Part shown: positions 59,250 to 64,000 of the stretch, one piece after another
How the letters are laid out: every line of letters starts with the position of its first letter
How positions within the stretch are numbered: the first letter of the stretch is position 1
Program-made: the position numbers and the translations under genes
From: Polynucleobacter sp. MG-5-Ahmo-C2
GTDB lineage: Bacteria > Pseudomonadota > Gammaproteobacteria > Burkholderiales > Burkholderiaceae
Length of the DNA stretch: 64,000 nt
NCBI RefSeq assembly: GCF_018687735.1
Contig: NZ_CP061304.1
Coordinates: 1,178,001 to 1,242,000, forward strand
Direction of reading: 5' to 3'
The notes under the pieces: model-generated
Databases searched by the model: none
What the model was told of the DNA's origin: nothing
The model's input: the letters and a program-made list of their open reading frames with translations, nothing else

Positions 59250-61517
59250 TTAAAGTGTGATGTCGCGCTCTTGCCTGACACAATCAACATAGTATTCACT
59301 GCGGGCATCGACATCCGCTTTCACTAAGCCATGAATATCTGTCTCGAAGCCTGGGAACTTCTCATTAAAGTCACGGGCAAAGTAAAGATAGTCAACAATG
59401 CGCTTATTAAAACGCTCGCCTGGAATTAATAGTGGAATGCCTGGAGGATAGGGAGTAACCAGCATGGCAGTTACACGACCATCCAATTGATCCAGGGGAA
59501 CGCGATCTACCTCCTTATGAGCCATCTTTGCCCATGCCTCTGATGGCATCATTGCTGGTTCCATATCAGAGGTATACATTTCCGTAGTCATACGGGCTAC
59601 GTCACGGCTCTTATAGAACTCATGAATCTGCTGGCAAATATCTTTCAGACCAACACGCTCATAACGTGGGTGCTTAGCGACAAACTCCGGAAGCACTTTC
59701 CATAATGCCGCATTCTTGTCAAAGTGATCCTTAAACTGTTGCAGCTCTGTAACCAAAGTATTCCAGCGGCCTTTAGTAATGCCGATGGTGAACATAATGA
59801 AGAAAGAGTACAAGCCGCACTTCTCCACGATTACCCCATGCTCGGCAAGGTACTTAGTCACAATGCTTGCAGGGATACCCATGGAACCGAAGTGACCCTC
59901 GATATCCAGTCCTGGCGTGACGACTGTAGCTTTGATCGGGTCAAGCATATTGAAGTCTTTAGCGAGCTTACCAAAGTCATGCCAAGAGGCGTTCGGCTCT
60001 AAAACCCAATCCGAACGCTCGCCAATTCCTTCTTCTGCTAAGTGATCTGGACCCCAGACCTTGAACCACCAGTCTGCACCAAACTTGTCATCCACCTCAC
60101 GCATCGCGCGACGGAAGTCCATTGCTTCCGCAATCGACTCTTCTACCAAGGTAGTGCCGCCTGGTGACTCCATCATGGCAGCAGAGACATCACAGGAGGC
60201 AATAATGGCGTACTGCGGACTAGTTGAGGTGTGCATGAGATAGGCTTCGTTGAAGCAATCACGATCAAGCTTGGTCTCTTCGGCATCCTGAACCAATACT
60301 TGCGAAGCTTGTGACAAACCAGCCAGCAGCTTATGCGTAGACTGGGTCGCAAACATCAAACTCTTCTTGGTACGCTTGCGATCAGAGCCAATGGCATGCA
60401 TATCTTTATAGAATGGGTGGAAGGCGGCATGCGGCAACCATGCTTCATCAAAGTGCAAGGAATCCACCTTGCCATCAAGCATCTCTTTAATCATCTCAAC
60501 GTTGTAGACGATGCCATCATAGGTACTCTGGGTCAACGTCATGACGCGTGGGACAACATTTTTATTCTTAATAAATGGATTAGCGTCAATCTTCTTCTTG
60601 ATATTGGCCCACTCGAATTCCTCTTTTGGAATTGGACCAATAATGCCAAGGTGATTGCGGGTTGGCATAAGGAAAATCGGAATTGCACCCATCATGGTGA
60701 TTGAGTGAATCACCGATTTATGGCAATTACGATCTACCAAGACCACGTCTCCGGGGGCTACAGTGGAGTGCCAGACAATTTTGTTTGATGTGGACGTGCC
60801 GTTGGTGACAAAGAACAAATGGTCGGCATTAAAGATGCGCGCAGCATTACGTTCACTCTGCAACACTGGGCCAGTGTGGTCTAGCAGTTGACCTAATTCT
60901 TCTACAGCATTGCAAACGTCAGCTCGCAGCATGTTCTCACCAAAGAACTGATGGAACATCCGACCGACTGGGCTCTTTAAGAAAGCAACACCACCAGAGT
61001 GTCCAGGACAGTGCCAAGAATAGGAGCCTTCGGAAGCGTAATTGGTTAATGCACGGAAAAATGGGGGTGCCAATGAATCGAGGTACACCTTTGCTTCACG
61101 AATGATATGACGCGCTACAAACTCTGGGGTGTCTTCATTCATGTGAATGAAACCATGTAATTCACGCAAGATGTCATTTGGCATATGGCGTGAGGTGCGA
61201 GTCTCACCATACAAGAAGATAGGGATATCTTCATTACGCTTACGAACCTCAGTGATAAAGGCGCGCAAATTATTTAAAGCAGGAAGATCATGGTCTTCAG
61301 AATCGGATACAAACTCCTCATCATCAATCGAAACAATGAAAGAGGATGCTCTGGAAGCTTGTTGCGCAAAAGAGGTCAGGTCACCGTAGCTCGTTAAACC
61401 AATGACCTCCATGCCCTCATGCTCAATTGCCTCGGCAAGGTCGCGAATACCCGAACCCGAAATATTTTCGGAACGAAAATCCTCATCAATAATGATGATT
61501 GGGAAACGAAATTTCAT
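59250..61517 (-). CDS. PLP-dependent Lys/Orn/Arg decarboxylase
   Basis: A protein of 755 residues with the wing domain (1-130, response-regulator-like, FPIIIIDEDFRSENI), PLP domain and C-terminal domain of the bacterial amino acid decarboxylases. WHCPGHSGGVAFLKSPVGR and the PLP lysine in ATQSTHKLLAGLSQ are clear. Which of lysine, ornithine or arginine it uses cannot be told. The frame extends to 61559, but GGGGAG precedes the ATG at 61517, which overlaps the stop of the Kir channel gene (ATGA). Such enzymes consume protons and support acid tolerance or polyamine synthesis. Confidence 0.92.
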   Translation of the reverse strand: MKFRFPIIIIDEDFRSENISGSGIRDLAEAIEHEGMEVIGLTSYGDLTSFAQQASRASSFIVSIDDEEFVSDSEDHDLPALNNLRAFITEVRKRNEDIPIFLYGETRTSRHMPNDILRELHGFIHMNEDTPEFVARHIIREAKVYLDSLAPPFFRALTNYASEGSYSWHCPGHSGGVAFLKSPVGRMFHQFFGENMLRADVCNAVEELGQLLDHTGPVLQSERNAARIFNADHLFFVTNGTSTSNKIVWHSTVAPGDVVLVDRNCHKSVIHSITMMGAIPIFLMPTRNHLGIIGPIPKEEFEWANIKKKIDANPFIKNKNVVPRVMTLTQSTYDGIVYNVEMIKEMLDGKVDSLHFDEAWLPHAAFHPFYKDMHAIGSDRKRTKKSLMFATQSTHKLLAGLSQASQVLVQDAEETKLDRDCFNEAYLMHTSTSPQYAIIASCDVSAAMMESPGGTTLVEESIAEAMDFRRAMREVDDKFGADWWFKVWGPDHLAEEGIGERSDWVLEPNASWHDFGKLAKDFNMLDPIKATVVTPGLDIEGHFGSMGIPASIVTKYLAEHGVIVEKCGLYSFFIMFTIGITKGRWNTLVTELQQFKDHFDKNAALWKVLPEFVAKHPRYERVGLKDICQQIHEFYKSRDVARMTTEMYTSDMEPAMMPSEAWAKMAHKEVDRVPLDQLDGRVTAMLVTPYPPGIPLLIPGERFNKRIVDYLYFARDFNEKFPGFETDIHGLVKADVDARSEYYVDCVRQERDITL

Positions 61518-62428
61518 AAAAACTCCCCTGCTATGCGGTCCGATGCATTCGGAACCCACTGCTCAAAATTAGAAAGGTCAATTATCCGACCGCCGTCTGA
61601 CGAAACCGTGACTATATCGACAAATGTCGCATTTTGCTGGACATCTCTAGGTAAGTAAACATGCCGGGCATAAACCTGGTTTGCAAGGCTCTCGTGATAG
61701 CCAGTAAAGGTGATGAGTAAGTGCCAGCGGCCATTAAGAGCACTATTGCCCAGATAGTCATTTAAGGCGCTCGTCTCATCAACACTATGCATGGCCGTCC
61801 AGGTTAAAGAAAAGACCGGACTTTCAGAGCGATGTAAGGCAAGCTCGACAGATCGACGGTAGCGCTCGCCCTCTGAAGTCATGCTCTCGGCAATTAACCA
61901 AAGCCGCAGCTGGGCCTCAACAATATGGGAACTTCGATCATTAGCGACCCGAAACTTCAAGGTTTTAATACCATCGTGATTGCCAACTACTGCCACCTTT
62001 GAAAACCGCACACCAGCAGTCGGCCTGGTGAAGCGTGCGAAGGCTAAGCCGGTTGTTAAAGCAGAATAGACGATGCCAAAAAATGCCTCAAAGGTCACAA
62101 TTGCATTCGGCCAAGAACCAACTGGCGTCATACGCCCATAACCAATCGTCGCCATGGTCTGCACGCTAAAGAAAAAAACATCTAAGAGCGATCCAGACTG
62201 AGCGTGGGTAATTGCCCCATCGCCACAAGCAAGATATGCAAATGCAAATACAAGATTGGTGCCCAGATACACCAAGACCACCAGCAGCATAAAGCTTGCC
62301 CAGCTGGTGCCTAGAAGCCAATGATAAAAATTGTTTTCGGGGCGCGCTACTTCCGAGCGCGTAAGGGTGGCACGATATTCATCTAAGTCAATACGCGCGG
62401 GGCGACGATTGAAAAGAAATTTACGCAC
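61514..62428 (-). CDS. Inward-rectifier potassium channel (KirBac type)
   Basis: A 304-residue membrane protein. Two membrane helices (about 40-65 and 108-130) flank a pore loop with the selectivity filter TIGYG at residues 94-98. The rest is the cytoplasmic immunoglobulin-like Kir domain (VRFSKVAVVGNHDG, FRVANDRSSHIVEAQLRLW, FSLTWTAMHSVDE). It starts with GTG, 13 bases after the dcd stop, and shares ATGA with the decarboxylase start, so the three genes form an operon. Confidence 0.93.
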   Translation of the reverse strand: MRKFLFNRRPARIDLDEYRATLTRSEVARPENNFYHWLLGTSWASFMLLVVLVYLGTNLVFAFAYLACGDGAITHAQSGSLLDVFFFSVQTMATIGYGRMTPVGSWPNAIVTFEAFFGIVYSALTTGLAFARFTRPTAGVRFSKVAVVGNHDGIKTLKFRVANDRSSHIVEAQLRLWLIAESMTSEGERYRRSVELALHRSESPVFSLTWTAMHSVDETSALNDYLGNSALNGRWHLLITFTGYHESLANQVYARHVYLPRDVQQNATFVDIVTVSSDGGRIIDLSNFEQWVPNASDRIAGEFL

Positions 62429-62441
62429 TACCGTGAATAGC

Positions 62442-63008
62442 TTAGGTCTTAGGCAGGGTCACGCCCCGCTGACCTTGATACTTACCGCCACGATCTTTAT
62501 ATGATGTACCGCAGACCTCATCGCTCTCAAAGAAGAGAACTTGTGCGCATCCCTCGCCAGCATAAATCTTTGCAGGTAACGGCGTGGTGTTTGAAAACTC
62601 TAAAGTGACATAACCCTCCCACTCAGGCTCGAATGGAGTGACGTTCACAATAATGCCGCAACGAGCGTACGTACTCTTACCAACGCAAACCGTTAATACA
62701 CTGCGTGGAATCTTGAAATACTCAACAGTCCTTGCTAACGCAAATGAATTTGGAGGGATGATACAAACATCACCCTTGAAATCAACGAAAGATTGCTCAT
62801 CGAAGTTCTTCGGGTCAACAATCGTACTGTTGATGTTGGTGAAGATTTTGAATTCGTCTGCGCACCGAATGTCATAGCCATAGCTTGATGTGCCATAACT
62901 CACGATTTTGTTGCCAGCAGCGTCTTGACGAATTTGTCCAGGCTCGAACGGGCTGATCATGCCTTGTTCACCCATGCGGCGGATCCAGTGGTCAGATTTA
63001 ATAGTCAT
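62442..63008 (-). CDS. dcd: dCTP deaminase
   Basis: A 188-residue enzyme that converts dCTP to dUTP for thymidylate synthesis. [18 protein letters not shown] is the normal family start, and [21 protein letters not shown] and [11 protein letters not shown] are the catalytic and nucleotide-binding blocks. The frame extends ten residues upstream to 63038, but that piece is not conserved and spans the -10 box; I take the ATG at 63008, which has TACAAT exactly six bases before it. Confidence 0.96.
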   Translation of the reverse strand: MTIKSDHWIRRMGEQGMISPFEPGQIRQDAAGNKIVSYGTSSYGYDIRCADEFKIFTNINSTIVDPKNFDEQSFVDFKGDVCIIPPNSFALARTVEYFKIPRSVLTVCVGKSTYARCGIIVNVTPFEPEWEGYVTLEFSNTTPLPAKIYAGEGCAQVLFFESDEVCGTSYKDRGGKYQGQRGVTLPKT

Positions 63009-63014
63009 GGGCGA

Positions 63015-63020
63015 ATTGTA
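63015..63020 (-). promoter_or_regulatory. -10 element of dcd, leaderless arrangement
   Basis: TACAAT on the minus strand, six bases (TCGCCC), then ATG at 63008. It decides the dcd start, since a longer protein would need translation of the promoter itself. Confidence 0.6.
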
Positions 63021-63079
63021 AAACCTTCGCTGACTCAACCCACCATTTATCGAGGCCTGAGCACTAAAAATGCGCTGTT

Positions 63080-63910
63080 TTAGGTAAAAATCACCCGCTC
63101 AGGGGCGTTATAAATCTCAAAGTGTTTTCCAGAGCAACGAGACAAAATGGTGAGATTGGTTTTACGAGCTAACTCTAAACCCATCAGGGTGACCCCTGAG
63201 CGGGTTAGGAGAAAAGGAACGCCCATCTGAGCCCCCTTAATAACCATCTCAGAAGTTAAGCGGCCAGTAGTAAAGAAGATCAAATCTTTGCCTGGCTTAT
63301 TGGCTAACCACATCAAACCAGAAATGGAGTCGACTGCGTTGTGGCGACCTACATCCTCAATAAAGTGGAGGAGTTTCACGCCATCATCACCATCCCTCTC
63401 AAATACTGCGCAGGCATGTACAGATCCAGACTGCTTGTAAATCGAATCGTGAACCCGAATCGCATCAATTAAGGTAACGATTGCCTCTTGAGACAGTTTG
63501 GGCCCCTCTGGAAGGGCGATTTCGGATATCTCCTCCATTAGGCCACCAAACATTGTGCCCTGACCACACCCAGTAGTCACAACCCGCTTGCTTGTTAAGG
63601 CATCAATATCCACAGTGCTGCGGCGAGTCTTGACTGCAGCAGAATCTGTCTCCCAGTCAACCTGGATGCTTTCGATATCATCCGGCGACTGCACCAAACG
63701 CTGATTGCGTAAATACCCCAGTACCAAAGCCTCAGGAGCGCTTCCGAGGGTCATCAAAGTAACGACTTCGCGCTTATCTAAGTAGATCGTCAACGAGCGC
63801 TCCCCGGGAATATGGGTTAGCTTTTTCCTGCCCGCCTCATCCAATATCTCCACCTCGTGCACCAAGGGCACCGAGGCGCTAGACATCTGAATATTGGGTT
63901 TTACGACCAT
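63080..63910 (-). CDS. fdhD: Formate dehydrogenase accessory sulfurtransferase FdhD
   Basis: A 276-residue cytoplasmic protein that passes sulfur from IscS to the molybdenum cofactor of formate dehydrogenase. [30 protein letters not shown] and [27 protein letters not shown] are family blocks. The redox motif reads [10 protein letters not shown]: Cys115 is kept, but position 118, a second cysteine in enzymes of the CGxC type, is glycine. No formate dehydrogenase gene is inside the window, but the 90 bases beyond the start reach its edge. Confidence 0.93.
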   Translation of the reverse strand: MVVKPNIQMSSASVPLVHEVEILDEAGRKKLTHIPGERSLTIYLDKREVVTLMTLGSAPEALVLGYLRNQRLVQSPDDIESIQVDWETDSAAVKTRRSTVDIDALTSKRVVTTGCGQGTMFGGLMEEISEIALPEGPKLSQEAIVTLIDAIRVHDSIYKQSGSVHACAVFERDGDDGVKLLHFIEDVGRHNAVDSISGLMWLANKPGKDLIFFTTGRLTSEMVIKGAQMGVPFLLTRSGVTLMGLELARKTNLTILSRCSGKHFEIYNAPERVIFT

Positions 63911-64000
63911 AAAACACTTTCTAAATTGAGTGGAAATTGGAGTTTATCGGGGTTTATGAAGACTTCGCGGTGTTTTACTTTAACCGCAGACTAAAATCAC

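Overview
The window reads as a chromosomal segment of a small-genome betaproteobacterium of the Burkholderiaceae. The gene set and order (nadE next to glnB, serS-lolA-ftsK, a tctCBA tripartite carboxylate transporter, paired cyanophycin synthetases with a DUF1854 protein and its ABC transporter) and the moderate base composition fit Polynucleobacter or a close relative. That is an inference from protein character, not a database match. Genes are tightly packed and I see no phage, insertion sequence or CRISPR array.

Layout. 1-9.7 kb: uup (cut by the window edge), an ompW porin with two perfect FNR-type boxes, hemN with an FAD dehydrogenase, yaeQ, an orphan PIN protein, a luciferase-like oxidoreductase, small proteins including slyX, and an AsmA protein. 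9.7-12.7 kb: a decayed phnA/yjdM remnant, a lysine-rich tail fused to a YbjN-like domain, a lipoprotein, a beta-barrel and a small winged-helix regulator. 12.7-23 kb: housekeeping block of tRNA-Ser(CGA), serS, lolA, ftsK, trxB, hppA/ppa, nadE and glnB. 23-31.6 kb: a RodZ-like protein, an orphan FixJ-type regulator, ilvD, and a five-gene operon that looks like copper acquisition and delivery (DUF2946, TonB receptor, BNR/sialidase-like protein, TlpA-like thioredoxin, PCu(A)C chaperone). 31.7-35.2 kb: tctCBA, then a decayed tRNA-Thr-like sequence. 35.2-43 kb: cyanophycin block, with DUF1854 and an ABC exporter divergent from two tandem cphA-type genes, the first lacking its Mur ligase half. 43-64 kb: fbp, pepN, a GDT1-type exporter, ald with an amino acid permease, tcdA/pdxH, msrA, an aldehyde dehydrogenase, an RGG-tailed RNA helicase with a structured leader, ubiC, hemDC, argH, then dcd - Kir channel - Lys/Orn/Arg decarboxylase, and fdhD.

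The most striking cross-window pattern is promoter placement. At nine separate genes a -10 hexamer matching TATAAT at five or six positions sits exactly six bases before the ATG, with no Shine-Dalgarno sequence. This predicts leaderless mRNAs for uup, the luciferase-like gene, the 11.4 kb beta-barrel, trxB, pepN, tcdA, pdxH, argH and dcd. The tcdA and pdxH sites overlap head to head and form a symmetric bidirectional promoter.
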